Numbered from the stretch's first letter, positions 30,649 to 40,715 are shown. The stretch: 64,000 nt of DNA from Caballeronia fortuita (GCF_001544835.2 NZ_FCNX02000007.1:248001-312000); one strand, 5' to 3'. Numbers and translations: made by a program. The notes: generated by a model from the sequence alone, not told the origin.

Positions 30649-31638
30649 ATGCTTTCCGAGTTTTCCCTGATCGACCGCTTCTTTGCCCGCCGCGCGACGG
30701 CGCCCTCGCCCCGTCATCAGGACGAGGCCGCGACGCCGCTCGGCATCGGTGACGACTGCGCGCTCATTGCGCCGCCCGCCGGTCACCAGCTTGCCATTTC
30801 GACGGACATGCTGGTCGAAGGCCGCCACTTCTTCGCCGATGTCGATCCGAACGCGCTCGGCCACAAGGCGCTCGCGGTGAACCTGTCCGATCTCGCCGCG
30901 ATGGGCGCCGCGCCGCACGCGTTCACGCTCGCGCTCGCGTTGCCGCGCGCCGACGAAGCGTGGCTCGAAGCGTTCAGCGACGGCCTCTTCGCGCTTGCAG
31001 AGCGATATGACTGCGCGCTCGTCGGCGGCGATACGACGAGCGGCCCGCTCAACATCTGCATCACGGTGTTCGGGGACGTGCCGCACGGTGCGGCATTGCG
31101 TCGCGACGCCGCGCGGCCCGGCGACGACATCTACGTGTCCGGCACGCTGGGCGATGCGCGCGCGGGCCTCGGCGCGATTCGCGGCGAATGGCGCGTGCCG
31201 CGAGGTGCCGGCTGGCAGCGCGCGCTGGAGCGGCCCGAGCCGCGCGTCGCGCTCGGCCTGGCGCTGCGCGGCGTCGCGCACGCGGCGCTCGATATCTCCG
31301 ATGGCCTCGCCGGCGATCTCATGCACATCCTGAAACGATCGGGCGTGCGCGCCATCGTCGACGCCGATGCCGTGCCGTGCTCGGACGCCGTGCGCGCGCT
31401 GCCCGACGCGGCGCGCCGCCAATGCACGCTCGCGGGTGGAGACGACTATGAACTGTGCTTCACCGCGCCCGCCGCTTCCCGCGACGCGCTAGCGAATATC
31501 GCGATGCGCGTGCAGGTGCCGCTGACGCGCATCGGTACAATCGAATCATCCGGTGCGCCTGGAATCGCCTGGCGCGATGCTTCGGGCGCACTGCTCTCCC
31601 TGACGTTGCAAGGCTTCGATCATTTCCATGCAGACTGA
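30649..31638 (+). CDS. thiL: Thiamine-monophosphate kinase
   Basis: A 329-residue PurM-like ATP-binding enzyme that phosphorylates thiamine monophosphate to thiamine diphosphate. It starts MLSEFSLIDRFF, with GDDCALI, STDMLVEGRHFF and GHKALAVNLSDLAAMGA as family blocks, plus LVGGDTTSGPLNICITVFG. Overlaps pgpA by 11 nt, the common thiL-pgpA pairing. Divergent from maeB across 241 bp. Supplies the cofactor used by transketolase. Confidence 0.96.
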   Translation: MLSEFSLIDRFFARRATAPSPRHQDEAATPLGIGDDCALIAPPAGHQLAISTDMLVEGRHFFADVDPNALGHKALAVNLSDLAAMGAAPHAFTLALALPRADEAWLEAFSDGLFALAERYDCALVGGDTTSGPLNICITVFGDVPHGAALRRDAARPGDDIYVSGTLGDARAGLGAIRGEWRVPRGAGWQRALERPEPRVALGLALRGVAHAALDISDGLAGDLMHILKRSGVRAIVDADAVPCSDAVRALPDAARRQCTLAGGDDYELCFTAPAASRDALANIAMRVQVPLTRIGTIESSGAPGIAWRDASGALLSLTLQGFDHFHAD

Positions 31639-32161
31639 CCCCACGCTAGCGGGCGACCCGAACGCGCCGCGCAGCAAGCCGCGCAAGGCGAGCGCGCGCT
31701 TCATGCTCGACCATCCGCTTCATATTCTTTCGCTCGGCTTCGGCAGCGGGCTTTCGCCCATCGCGCCGGGCACGGTCGGCACGCTCTTCGCGTGGGTGTC
31801 GTTCGTCGTGTTCAATCCGCACCTGACGGTCGCGGAATGGGGCGCGCTGATCGTCGCGGGCTTCATCGCCGGATGCTGGTTCACGGGCTTCACCGCGAAG
31901 AAGATGGGCACCGAGGATCCGTCGCCGGTCGTGTGGGATGAAATCGTCGCGTTCTGGCTCGTGCTGCTGCTCGTCACGCCTGCAACCTTCACCGGCCAGT
32001 TGTGGGCGTTCATCGTGTTTCGCTTCTTCGACATGGTGAAGCCGCCGCCGATCCGTTATTTCGATCGCCGTCTGAAAGGCGGCTTCGGCATCATGTTCGA
32101 TGATCTCGTCGCGGCATTCTTCGCGCTGCTCGTGATCGCGCTCTGGCGCATGACCGTCTGA
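31628..32161 (+). CDS. pgpA: Phosphatidylglycerophosphatase A
   Basis: A 177-residue inner-membrane protein that dephosphorylates phosphatidylglycerol phosphate. Key blocks are FGSGLSPIAPGTVGTLFAW, DPSPVVWDEIVAFW and FRFFDMVKPPPIRYFDRRLKGGFGIMFDDLVA. Several membrane segments, length as usual. Translationally coupled to thiL by overlap. Confidence 0.95.
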   Translation: MQTDPTLAGDPNAPRSKPRKASARFMLDHPLHILSLGFGSGLSPIAPGTVGTLFAWVSFVVFNPHLTVAEWGALIVAGFIAGCWFTGFTAKKMGTEDPSPVVWDEIVAFWLVLLLVTPATFTGQLWAFIVFRFFDMVKPPPIRYFDRRLKGGFGIMFDDLVAAFFALLVIALWRMTV

Positions 32162-32189
32162 TTTTCATCCATCCACCGAGAACATCGTC

Positions 32190-32690
32190 ATGGCAACCGA
32201 CACCGTCGTTCACCAACTCGCGATTCGCGCCGGCAACAAGCTGCGCGACGAACGGCTGACGCTCGCCACCGCCGAGTCGTGCACGGGCGGCATGGTCGCG
32301 ACCGCCATCACAGACATTTCCGGCAGCAGCGCGTGGTTCGAGCGCGGCTTCGTCACGTATTCGAATCTTGCGAAGATCGAGATGATCGGCGTGCCCGCGA
32401 CGCTGATCGAGCAGCACGGCGCGGTGAGCGAGCCCGTCGCGAAAGCGATGGCCGAAGGCGCGCTGCGCAATAGCCGCGCGCAGGTGTCCGTGTCGATCAC
32501 GGGTGTTGCCGGACCGGCGGGCGGCAGCGAGGCGAAGCCGGTCGGCACCGTGTGCTTCGGATGGAGCAATCGTCTGCATACGCAGATCGAGACGCAGCAT
32601 TTCAAGGGCGACCGCGAACAGGTGAGAACGCAGGCCGCCGCCCATGCGTTGCGCAAGCTGCTGGAGTTTCTGGATCAGCGCGAGCGGTGA
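32190..32690 (+). CDS. pncC: Nicotinamide-nucleotide amidase (CinA C-terminal family)
   Basis: A 166-residue stand-alone CinA C-terminal domain that deamidates NMN in pyridine nucleotide recycling. It has TLATAESCTGGMVATAIT with the catalytic Ser-type segment, GVSEPVAKAMAEGA-like middle and VSITGVAGPAGGSEAKPVGTVCF. Third gene of thiL-pgpA-pncC. Converges on pyrF. Confidence 0.95.
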   Translation: MATDTVVHQLAIRAGNKLRDERLTLATAESCTGGMVATAITDISGSSAWFERGFVTYSNLAKIEMIGVPATLIEQHGAVSEPVAKAMAEGALRNSRAQVSVSITGVAGPAGGSEAKPVGTVCFGWSNRLHTQIETQHFKGDREQVRTQAAAHALRKLLEFLDQRER

Positions 32691-32705
32691 GCGCGCGCGT
32701 CCGGA

Positions 32706-33521
32706 TCACCGATACTGATTGATGGTGTCGCGCGTCTTCTTCGCCGCTTCGGCGGCGGCTTGCGCGTAGTCGTCGCCCTTGCCCGCGTAGATGATCGCGC
32801 GCGACGAATTGATCAGCATGCCCGCGCCGTTCGCGGTGCGGCCCGCGCGCACGGTCGCTTCGACATCGCCGCCCTGTGCGCCGATGCCCGGAATCAGCAA
32901 TGGCATATCGCCGACGATTCCCCGCACCGTTTCGATTTCCTTCGGAAACGTCGCGCCGACGACGAGCCCGAGCTGGCCGTTGTCGTTCCACTTCTGCGCC
33001 GCGAGTTGCGCGACGACCTGATACAGCGGCTTGCCGTCGGACGTCGAGAGGAATTGCAGATCCGAGCCGCCCGCGTTCGACGTGCGGCACAACACGATCA
33101 CGCCCTTGCCTTCGTGCGCGAGATACGGCTCGATCGAATCGAAGCCCATGTACGGATTGACCGTGACGGCATCGGCCTTGTAGCGCTCGAACGCTTCCTT
33201 CGCGTATTGCTCCGCCGTGCTGCCGATATCGCCGCGCTTCGCATCCAGAATCACCGGAATGCCGGCGTGTTTCTCGTGGATATGCGCGATCAGCGCTTCG
33301 AGCTGGTCTTCCGCGCGATGCGCCGCAAAATACGCGATCTGCGGCTTGAACGACGACGCATACGGCGCGGTCGCATCGACAATGGTCTTGCAGAATTCGA
33401 AGATCGCGTCGGGCCGGCCGTTGAGCGCGGCGGGAAACTTGGCCGGCTCGGGATCGAGGCCGACGCACAGCAGCGATTGCGTGCGCGACCACGCGTCGTT
33501 GAGCGTTTGAATGAAGGACAT
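32706..33521 (-). CDS. pyrF: Orotidine 5'-phosphate decarboxylase (class 2)
   Basis: A 271-residue TIM-barrel enzyme that makes UMP. It has [13 protein letters not shown] at the start and the catalytic [15 protein letters not shown] block. [13 protein letters not shown] and [17 protein letters not shown] mark the long class 2 form found in beta-proteobacteria. Start [15 protein letters not shown] matches family length. Confidence 0.96.
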   Translation of the reverse strand: MSFIQTLNDAWSRTQSLLCVGLDPEPAKFPAALNGRPDAIFEFCKTIVDATAPYASSFKPQIAYFAAHRAEDQLEALIAHIHEKHAGIPVILDAKRGDIGSTAEQYAKEAFERYKADAVTVNPYMGFDSIEPYLAHEGKGVIVLCRTSNAGGSDLQFLSTSDGKPLYQVVAQLAAQKWNDNGQLGLVVGATFPKEIETVRGIVGDMPLLIPGIGAQGGDVEATVRAGRTANGAGMLINSSRAIIYAGKGDDYAQAAAEAAKKTRDTINQYR

Positions 33522-33609
33522 GGCGGGATTTCGTTGAACGTCGATGCCACGCATTTTAACGTGCGCGGCATCGCGTTCCGGCGTGGCATCAGCGTGAAGT
33601 CAACGCGGA

Positions 33610-34719
33610 TCAGCGCGATGCGTCGCGTGCGCGCGCCTTCGCGCCTGCCCGCGTGCGCGGCCTGCCACGCCGCGTCGCTTCGCCGGTGCGCTCGACCGTG
33701 AAGCGGAATTCGCGCGACAGCCGTTCGCCCGGTTCGAGCACGGTCATGCCGTTCGCTTCGCCGCCGCCGGGCAGATTCACCGCGTTGATCGGGTGATCGA
33801 CCGGCTCGAAGCAGAAGAAGCTCTCGCCGGGCGGCGCGTAGAGCACATAGTAATCGGTGTCGGCGGCGATCGTGAGCGACAGGCGCCGCTGCGGCCAGAG
33901 CACGCTCGTGCGGCCGCTCCATCCGGTGAACGCGTTGTTGACCATCTCCGACGGCATCGGATAGGCGACGCCGAATTGCCACGCGGGCGGCGCCGGCACG
34001 TGGCGCACCGGCAGCCAGTCGTCGCCGCAGAGCCACACGCCGCCCGCCGCCGCCGACAACTCCGTGTCCGCCTCGCGCATCAGGAAAGGATGCAGCCCGA
34101 GCCCGAACGGCAGAGCGTCGTCGCCGGTATTTTCGACATCGAGCGTGACAACGAGCGTCGCTTCTTCGAGCGCGTAAGTCTGCGCGGCGCGAAACGCGTA
34201 CGGCTTGCCGTCGCTGCGATCGAGCGTGAGTCGCACGAACGCCGGTGTTTCCTCCGCGACTTCCCACGCGCCCAGCCAGCCGTCGCCATGCAGCGGCAGC
34301 GGTTCGCCCGCGCGATTGCAGGGCACGTCGATCGAACGCCCCGAAAACTGAAAATGCCCGTTGCCGATGCGGTTCGAGTACGGCAAGAGCGGATAGCACG
34401 CGAGCTGGTTCGGATCGGTGTCCGGTCCCGGTTCGACGCACGGCCGGAAGATCGGCACGAGTGTGCCTTCGTGACGCCAGTCGAAGCGCGTGATGCCGCC
34501 GCCGAGCGACGGGGCGAGTTCGAGCCGCAGATGCGCGTTGGCGAGCGTGATGCAACCTTCGGTATCGCGGCCGCCCATCGCGACGACGGCGGTGCTCGGG
34601 CCGGGGCGGACCGGCGGTTCGGTGGCGGCGGCCAGCCGCGAGCGGCGTGCGTTCGCGTTCGCCTGCGCCTTGGACGTCGATGCAGGCTTCGGTCTTTGCT
34701 CTGTGCGCGCAACAGTCAT
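33610..34719 (-). CDS. Aldose 1-epimerase family protein (mutarotase)
   Basis: A 369-residue protein with a galactose-mutarotase beta-sandwich. Conserved blocks are ITRFDWRHEGTLVPIFRP, YPLLPYSNRIGNGHFQF, LHGDGWLGAWEV with the catalytic His, GLGLHPFL, and a late FCFEPVDHPINAVNLPG with the catalytic Glu. About 50 N-terminal residues and the last 20 are low-complexity. It would equilibrate sugar anomers for the adjacent dehydrogenase. Third gene of the dehydrogenase-lactonase-mutarotase unit, 89 bp after the lactonase. Confidence 0.85.
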   Translation of the reverse strand: MTVARTEQRPKPASTSKAQANANARRSRLAAATEPPVRPGPSTAVVAMGGRDTEGCITLANAHLRLELAPSLGGGITRFDWRHEGTLVPIFRPCVEPGPDTDPNQLACYPLLPYSNRIGNGHFQFSGRSIDVPCNRAGEPLPLHGDGWLGAWEVAEETPAFVRLTLDRSDGKPYAFRAAQTYALEEATLVVTLDVENTGDDALPFGLGLHPFLMREADTELSAAAGGVWLCGDDWLPVRHVPAPPAWQFGVAYPMPSEMVNNAFTGWSGRTSVLWPQRRLSLTIAADTDYYVLYAPPGESFFCFEPVDHPINAVNLPGGGEANGMTVLEPGERLSREFRFTVERTGEATRRGRPRTRAGAKARARDASR

Positions 34720-34808
34720 GACTCGTGCTCCATCGAGAGGCGAAAACCCGGCGTGGCCGGGGCGTGCCGGGCGGCGCGTCGATTGCGCGCCGCCTCGCTT
34801 TTTTCTCG

Positions 34809-35666
34809 TTACGCCTTGCCCGCGAATACGGCTTCCGCGATGCCGCGCGCGCCGGGCGTCGCGACGAACACGCCGCCGGCGTGCGCGTCGGTTTCGCCGA
34901 GGCCGATCCGCGCGCTCGTCACATACAGCGTGCCGAAATCCGCGCCGCCGAATGCTGCGCAACTCGGCTGCGCGGTCGGCACGTCGATGCGCGCGGTCTC
35001 GCGGCCATCGCGTCCGTAGCGCACGACGCGCGCGCCGCCCCACTGCGCGTTCCACAGGCCGCCGTCCGCATCGACGATCGAGCCGTCGGGCACGCCGCTC
35101 GCGTCCGTCAACTCGACGAACACGCGGTCGTTATCGAAGCTCGGATAGTCGCATGCGCGAATCTGGCGCGTCGGAGAATCGCAGTAGTACATCGTCGCGC
35201 CGTCGGGCGAGAAGCCGATGCTGTTCGAGATCGCGCAGTCTCCGAGCGGCAGCCGTTCCAGCGACAAATCCGCGTTCAGCCGATAGAACGCGCCGACCGG
35301 CTGCGCATCGTCGACATCGTGTTTCGTGCCGAACACGAAGCGTCCTTCGCGATCGCAACGGCCATCGTTGAGGCGCGTCGGCAGATCGGCTTCGACTTCC
35401 ATGATGGTTTCGATTTCGCCCGTCGCGATCTCGTAGAACGCGAGCCGCGACGCAAGGCCGAGCAGCAGGAAACGCGCATCGGCGCATGGCGTGAAGCAGG
35501 CGAGGCGTTCGGGCATCGCGAACGATTCGCTGGAATGGTCGCGCGGATCGTAGCGCCAGAGCGTACTGCCTTCGATGTCGGTCCACCAGAAGCGGCCGCT
35601 CGCGGCGCACCACGTCGCGCCTTCGCCGAGCGTGCACTGGCTGTCGACGAGAAGTCGAGCCTTCAT
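34809..35666 (-). CDS. SMP-30/gluconolactonase family sugar lactonase
   Basis: A 285-residue six-bladed propeller enzyme. It starts MKARLLVDSQCTLGEGATW, with Glu of LGEGATW as a likely metal ligand, TRLNDGRCDREGRFVFGT and NSIGFSPDGATMYYCDS with Asn and Asp ligands. It should open the aldonolactone made by the adjacent dehydrogenase. ATG overlaps the stop of that gene as ATGA. Galactono- or arabinonolactone are the likely substrates by context; not provable here. Confidence 0.88.
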   Translation of the reverse strand: MKARLLVDSQCTLGEGATWCAASGRFWWTDIEGSTLWRYDPRDHSSESFAMPERLACFTPCADARFLLLGLASRLAFYEIATGEIETIMEVEADLPTRLNDGRCDREGRFVFGTKHDVDDAQPVGAFYRLNADLSLERLPLGDCAISNSIGFSPDGATMYYCDSPTRQIRACDYPSFDNDRVFVELTDASGVPDGSIVDADGGLWNAQWGGARVVRYGRDGRETARIDVPTAQPSCAAFGGADFGTLYVTSARIGLGETDAHAGGVFVATPGARGIAEAVFAGKA

Positions 35667-36451
35667 GCCCATCCTCCGTCGACGACGATGTCTTGCGCGG
35701 TGATCATCGCGCTGTCGTCCGATGCGAGAAAGAGCGCCGCGCGCGCGAGATGCGCGGGCAGCAGTTCGCCGCCGATGCACTGGCCTTGCTTGATTGCTTC
35801 CTTGCCGGCTTCATCGAGCCAGAGGCGCTTCTGCTTTTCGGTCATCACCCAGCCTGGAACGAGCGTATTCACGCGGATGTTGAACTTGCCGAGATCGCGC
35901 GCGAGACCGCGCGTCATGCCTTGCACTGCCGATTTCGACGTCGTGTAGACGGGGAAGTTGCCTTGCTTGAGCATCCAGCTGATCGAGCCGAGATTGATGA
36001 TGGAGCCGCCGCCTGCGCGCTTCATGTCGTCGATGACGGCTTGCGCGGCGAAGAACTGATGGCGGATGTTGACCGCGATGCCGGCATCGTAGGATTCGGG
36101 CGTGACGTCTTCGATCGCGTGGCGTTTGTCGTTGGCGGCGTTGTTGACGAGCACGCCGATGGGTCCGAGCGCGGCTCTTACGTCGGCGATGCCTTTGCGC
36201 AGCGCGTCGATGTCGGTGAGGTCGACGTTCAGGAACATCGGGCGGGTCTGGCCTTGCTGCAATGCAGCGCCCAAGCGGTCGGCGAGGGCTTCGCCGGCGT
36301 CGGTGTCGATGTCGAAGAAGGCGACCTTTGCGTTCTGGTCGAAGAAGTGTTCGACGAAGCCTGCGCCTATGCCGGTGGCGCCGCCGGTTATCAGCACCGT
36401 TTTGCCTTCCAGGCTGGGGTATTTTGCTAGCGTCTTTTCGATGGTTGTCAT
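35663..36451 (-). CDS. Short-chain dehydrogenase, probable aldose 1-dehydrogenase
   Basis: A 262-residue SDR with TGGATGIGAGFVEHF (cofactor motif), NNAANDKRH, the catalytic Ser in GSISWMLKQG, and YTTSKSAVQGMTRGLARDLG (Tyr and Lys). The GSISW and NDxRH features resemble Caulobacter xylose 1-dehydrogenase (XylB), so oxidation of a pyranose to its lactone is likely; xylose, arabinose or galactose cannot be separated. First gene of an operon with a lactonase and mutarotase. It starts 55 bp from an inverted-repeat element. Confidence 0.85.
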   Translation of the reverse strand: MTTIEKTLAKYPSLEGKTVLITGGATGIGAGFVEHFFDQNAKVAFFDIDTDAGEALADRLGAALQQGQTRPMFLNVDLTDIDALRKGIADVRAALGPIGVLVNNAANDKRHAIEDVTPESYDAGIAVNIRHQFFAAQAVIDDMKRAGGGSIINLGSISWMLKQGNFPVYTTSKSAVQGMTRGLARDLGKFNIRVNTLVPGWVMTEKQKRLWLDEAGKEAIKQGQCIGGELLPAHLARAALFLASDDSAMITAQDIVVDGGWA

Positions 36452-36483
36452 TTGGGTTGTCTCTCTTGTCGTTTGCTTCAGGT

Positions 36484-37090
36484 CTTCGCCGGATCCCGTT
36501 TTCTCGTTGGTCTATTTGCTCTGCCCCTGTGCGGGGCGGCACCTACTTTCTTTGCCGCTGCAAAGAAAGTAGGCAAAGAAAGCAGCTTTTCAGGCCCGCG
36601 GTCACACGCAGTTTGGGTAGTCCTCTCGTCCAAGGTGGCACTCGCCTAAAGAGTGCCCTCACAATCCCAATCGGGCTTGGCTCGCGCACGGTCTGTCACA
36701 TCGCGCCGCGCGGCTCATTGGTTCAGCACCAAATAGCTCCGGCCCGCTACGCGGCCGATGGGTTGATCGTGCGCGAACGTTCGCGTCCCGACGGTTTCCC
36801 TCGCATACCCGACGGCAGCGCGTAGCGCAGTGCCGATGCTCTTTCGTGCTGAACCAGTTCGTTACGTGGTGCGATGTGTCAGACCGTGCGCGATCCACGC
36901 CCGGTTGGGCCTACGATGACACACGTTAGGCGAGTGCCGCCTCGGACGAGAGGACTACCCAAACTGCGTGTGACCGCGGGCGTATCAGTAGCTGCTTTCT
37001 TTGCCTACTTTCTTTGCAGCAGCAAAGAAAGTAGGTGCCGCCCCGCACAGGGGCAACGCTAATAGACCAACGCCAACACGGGATCACCAA
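36484..37090. repeat. Large inverted-repeat element (two arms of an interspersed repeat around a 180-bp core)
   Basis: Left arm 36507-36695 and right arm 36876-37070 are inverted copies of one roughly 190-bp sequence. Each arm begins TTGGTCTATT and ends GCGCACGGTCTG. Each contains GCCCC-TGTGC-GGGGC, the 12-bp hairpin TACTTTCTTTGC/GCAAAGAAAGTA, and an extra GCAAAGAAAG. The left arm also has GGCACTC-gcctaaa-GAGTGCC. The element is bordered by GGATCCCG-like sequence. A third copy of the arm is at 63767-63973. No transposase is encoded; short ORFs inside it (FFAAAKK-type) are not credible genes. It fills most of the gap between araH and the sugar dehydrogenase gene. Confidence 0.88.
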
Positions 37091-37107
37091 AAATCAACGT
37101 CAAACCC

Positions 37108-38124
37108 TCAATCCCGCGCCCCACGATTCTTCAACTGATCGAGCAACACAGCCGCCAGCAAAATAGCCCCTCTCACGAGGTACTGATAAAACGCATCGAT
37201 ATTCAAAAGATTCATGACGTTCTCGACAGTACCCATAATGAGCACCCCGATCACGACACCAGAAATCGTCGCGCGCCCGCCGAGCAGCGAAACACCCCCA
37301 AGCACACACGCCGAGATCACATTGAGCTCGAACCCTTGAGCAGCATTCGGCTGCCCCGAAGTAATCCGCGAAGCGAGAATGACACCCGCCAGCGCCGTCA
37401 CAGCGCCCTGAATCAAAAAGATCCACACACGCGTGCGCTCGACATTGATCCCCGCAAGCCGCGAAGCCTCGGGATTGCCGCCGATCGCCAATGTATTGCG
37501 CCCATACACCGTCTGGTTCAGCAATACGCCAAAAACGATGAAGCACGCAAGCGTGACCCAGATAGGCAGGGAGATCCCGATCATCGACAAACTGCCGAGC
37601 GCGATGAACGTATCCGACGACACACCCACCGCCTGCCCGTGCGACACGATGAAGCCAAGCCCGCGCACGATTTCCATCGTCGCCAGCGTCGTGATCAGCG
37701 CATTGATGCGCAGATAAGCGATCACCGCGCCGTTCACGAAGCCGATCACAGCGCCAGCGGCAACCGCCGCGATGATCGCGATGAACGTGTTGTCCGTTGC
37801 ATTCAGGACCATCGCGCATAACACGCCCGCGAACGCGATCGTCGATCCGACCGAAAGATCGAAGTCGCGCGATGCGAGGCAGAACATCATCGTGCACGCG
37901 ACCATGCCGATCTGCGAAATCGACAGCGCCAGCCCCAGCATGTTCTCGATCGAGAAGAAGTGATCGACGGTCAGCGACATCGTCACGAACATCACGACGA
38001 AAATCACGATCAGGCTGTACTCCGTGATCTGCTGCCACCACTTCTGCTTGTCGTTCTTTTGCGGGATCAGCGCGTTCGCCACCGTTTCCGTCGCCTGACC
38101 CACGATGTTTTCTCTAGCTTCCAT
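37108..38124 (-). CDS. araH: L-arabinose-type ABC transporter permease
   Basis: A 338-residue inner-membrane permease of the sugar CUT2 family with about ten membrane segments. Typical blocks: MMFCLASRDFDLSVGSTIAFAG, NALITTLATMEIVRGLGF, YGRNTLAIGGNPEASRLAGI and CVLGGVSLLGGRATISG. Start ATG at 38124 has AGAGGAG upstream. It follows araG by 13 bp. Sugar could be arabinose or galactose. Confidence 0.9.
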   Translation of the reverse strand: MEARENIVGQATETVANALIPQKNDKQKWWQQITEYSLIVIFVVMFVTMSLTVDHFFSIENMLGLALSISQIGMVACTMMFCLASRDFDLSVGSTIAFAGVLCAMVLNATDNTFIAIIAAVAAGAVIGFVNGAVIAYLRINALITTLATMEIVRGLGFIVSHGQAVGVSSDTFIALGSLSMIGISLPIWVTLACFIVFGVLLNQTVYGRNTLAIGGNPEASRLAGINVERTRVWIFLIQGAVTALAGVILASRITSGQPNAAQGFELNVISACVLGGVSLLGGRATISGVVIGVLIMGTVENVMNLLNIDAFYQYLVRGAILLAAVLLDQLKNRGARD

Positions 38125-38137
38125 GTTTCGCTCCTCT

Positions 38138-39652
38138 TTACGCTGCCTTCGCCGTGGTGTCCGCCTGCGGCAGCGCAAGACTCAACACTGATTGTTCATT
38201 CGCCTGTCCACGCGGCAATTCGCCCGCGATCCGTCCCTGCCGCATCACGACGATGCGATCCGACACGCCCAGCACTTCCGGCAGTTCCGACGAAATCATC
38301 ACGATCGCGCAGCCGCGCTCGGCAAGCTGATAGATCACGTTGTAAATCTCGTGCTTCGCGCCCACGTCGATGCCGCGCGTCGGCTCGTCGAGAATCACGA
38401 CCTTCAGATCCGGCTCCGCGAGCCAGCGCGACAGAATCGCCTTCTGCTGATTGCCGCCCGACAGAAACCGGATGCGCTGCTTGCGGCTCGGCGTCTTGAT
38501 CTTCAGCAACTGGATGAAGCGCTCGGCCGTCTGCGCCTCCTTCTTGCGATCCAGAAAGAGCCCGCCGCGCAGATAGTGACGCCGGCACGAAATATTGATG
38601 TTCTCCGCGACCGTCGCCATCGCGACGATGCCCTCTTCCTTGCGATCCTCCGGACACAGCACGATGCCGTGGCGAATCGCTTCGCCGGTGCTGCGCACCT
38701 TGATCGGCTTGCCGTCGAGCGTGATGTCGCCGTCCTTCTTCTTGTCCGCGCCGTAGACGAGATGCATCAGCTCGCTGCGCCCCGCGCCGACGAGACCGAA
38801 GAAGCCGACGATCTCCCCGCGCTTCACATCGAAGCTCGCGGGCGCGCTCAACGCATCGCCCTGAAGGTTCTTGACCGAGAATCGCGTTTCGCCCAACGGC
38901 CGCGCGCGATAGTTGTAGATGTCGCTGATCTCGCGCCCGACCATTTCCTGCACAAGCGTGTCGCGCGGCACGTCGGCCAGCGCGAGATGGGACGCGATCT
39001 TGCGGCCATCGCGGAAAATCGTGCACGCGTCGCAAAGCTCGTAAATCTCGTCCATGCGATGCGAGATGTAGATCAGCGCACGGTTGTCCGCCTTCAGATC
39101 GCGCACGAGCTTGAACAGCACTTCCGTCTCGCGATGCGACAGCGACGACGTCGGCTCGTCCAGCGCGATCACGCGCGCGTTGCGCAGCAGCGCCTTGCAG
39201 ATTTCTACCATCTGCCGCTGCGCGATCGAGAGCTTGCGCAACTTCGCGTTCGGATCGAGATCGACGCCCATTGCCGTGAGCCGCTCGCGCACGTGCGCCT
39301 TCGCCGCGCGCTTGTCGACCCAGCCGAGCCGGTTCGGCAGCGCGCCGAGCAGCAGGTTCTCGGACACGGTCAGGTCCGGCACGTACTGCAATTCCTGATG
39401 AATCACCGCGATGCCCGCGGCAATCGATGCCGCCGCGCTCGCAAAATGCACTTCCCTGTCGTCGATGAGCACGCGCCCCGAATCGGGCTGATACTCGCCG
39501 CCGAGAATCTTGAGCAAGGTCGATTTGCCCGCGCCGTTCTCGCCCATCAAACCGTGAACTTCGCCGGCGTTGACGTCGAACGACACGCCGTCGAGCGCGC
39601 GCACGCCTGGAAACACCTTGCCGATATTGTCAAAACGCAGCGTCGCTGACAC
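38138..39652 (-). CDS. araG: L-arabinose-type ABC transporter ATP-binding protein
   Basis: A 504-residue double ATPase. First domain: Walker [10 protein letters not shown] (37-45), signature [12 protein letters not shown] and Walker [10 protein letters not shown]. Second domain: a degenerate P-loop [11 protein letters not shown], signature [11 protein letters not shown] and [16 protein letters not shown]. This pattern is normal for CUT2 systems. The start is GTG at 39652 with AGGAGG upstream. Forms a complex with AraH and AraF. Confidence 0.92.
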   Translation of the reverse strand: MSATLRFDNIGKVFPGVRALDGVSFDVNAGEVHGLMGENGAGKSTLLKILGGEYQPDSGRVLIDDREVHFASAAASIAAGIAVIHQELQYVPDLTVSENLLLGALPNRLGWVDKRAAKAHVRERLTAMGVDLDPNAKLRKLSIAQRQMVEICKALLRNARVIALDEPTSSLSHRETEVLFKLVRDLKADNRALIYISHRMDEIYELCDACTIFRDGRKIASHLALADVPRDTLVQEMVGREISDIYNYRARPLGETRFSVKNLQGDALSAPASFDVKRGEIVGFFGLVGAGRSELMHLVYGADKKKDGDITLDGKPIKVRSTGEAIRHGIVLCPEDRKEEGIVAMATVAENINISCRRHYLRGGLFLDRKKEAQTAERFIQLLKIKTPSRKQRIRFLSGGNQQKAILSRWLAEPDLKVVILDEPTRGIDVGAKHEIYNVIYQLAERGCAIVMISSELPEVLGVSDRIVVMRQGRIAGELPRGQANEQSVLSLALPQADTTAKAA

Positions 39653-39707
39653 ATCGCCTCCTGTTCTTCAGCGGGCCGCTTCATCGAAAACGGCCCGCCA
39701 TTGCACT

Positions 39708-40715
39708 TTAGTTCGATGCCAGACCCATCTGCTGACGTACCGACGCGACGTTTTCACGCGTGGCCAGCATGCCGGTCGTGAGCGTGAGCGGCGGCGGCGC
39801 CTTGCCGTCCTTGATCCACGCGTACATCAACTCGGACGTCTCTTCGCCGTGGCGCTTCGGGCTGATGATCACGGTGCCGTAGAAGCCCGTCGGGTTCGGC
39901 TTCTTGAACTCGTTCAGCGCCGAGTCCGATCCGCCGATGCCGATGCCGATCATGTTGTCCGCCTTGAAACCGCGGCCTTCCGCTGCGCGCACCGCGCCGA
40001 GCACGGCTTCGTCGTTCAGGCCGTAGGCGACCCAGTGCTTGTATTGCGGATTCTTCGTGAGCGCGATGTTCGCCGCGTTGAACGCGTTTTCCGTGTCGGT
40101 CTTCGCCTGCGGCGCGGCGACGATGTTCGACTTCGGGAAACCGGCGGCGACGAGCGCGTCGGTCGCGCCGGACGTGCGGTCGTGCGCGGTCGGCAACTGC
40201 TCGTAAGTCACGTCGATCGCGCCGACATCCTTCATGTCCCAGCCGCGCTTCTTGATTTCGGCGGCGATGCCGTCGCCCACCTGCTTGCCGATGTTGTACG
40301 CCGAGATGCCCATGTGCGGCACGGCTTCGATCGGCTTGCCCGAACCGTCGACGAGACGGTCATCGACAGTCATCATCTTGAGCTTGTCGGCCTTCGCCTT
40401 CGCGACGATGCCCGGTCCGAGCTTCACGTCCGGCGTGCAGATGATGAAGCCCTGCGCCTTTTGCGCGGCGAGATTGTCGATCGCGCTCATCACCTTTTCA
40501 CCCGACGGCGCGCCGATCTTCACGAGCGTGAAACCCTTTTCTTTCGCGGCCATTTCGGCGAACTTCCATTCGTCCTGGAACCACGGCTCTTCGGGCTGCT
40601 TCACGAGGAAGCCGATCTTGACCTCGTCGGCGGCCTGCGCGACCGGTGCCGCGATCATGGACGCGCTCGTTGCCGTGGCGGCGGCGATCAGCGTGAGGAA
40701 CAGTCTGCGTTTCAT
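39708..40715 (-). CDS. araF: Periplasmic L-arabinose-type sugar-binding protein
   Basis: A 335-residue binding protein with a cleavable signal peptide (MKRRLFLTLIAAATATSASM..., cleavage likely after VAQAA). Mature blocks KIGFLVKQPEEPWFQDEWKF and GISAYNIGKQVGDGIA, as well as HWVAYGLNDEAVLGAVRA, match AraF. GGGAGACAAAAA precedes the ATG. First gene of the transporter part; 129 bp after the dehydrogenase gene. Confidence 0.92.
   Translation of the reverse strand: MKRRLFLTLIAAATATSASMIAAPVAQAADEVKIGFLVKQPEEPWFQDEWKFAEMAAKEKGFTLVKIGAPSGEKVMSAIDNLAAQKAQGFIICTPDVKLGPGIVAKAKADKLKMMTVDDRLVDGSGKPIEAVPHMGISAYNIGKQVGDGIAAEIKKRGWDMKDVGAIDVTYEQLPTAHDRTSGATDALVAAGFPKSNIVAAPQAKTDTENAFNAANIALTKNPQYKHWVAYGLNDEAVLGAVRAAEGRGFKADNMIGIGIGGSDSALNEFKKPNPTGFYGTVIISPKRHGEETSELMYAWIKDGKAPPPLTLTTGMLATRENVASVRQQMGLASN

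Noticed and set aside
34773..34806. GC-rich hairpin with T run between lactonase and mutarotase genes
   Set aside because: The T run is on the plus strand while both genes are on the minus strand; probably a chance or mRNA-stabilising stem.
36262..36825. Short reading frames in the inverted-repeat element and at 63614-63868
   Set aside because: They translate the repeat arm (FFAAAKK-type) or run in from neighbouring genes; not conserved as proteins, and hairpins explain the sequence.
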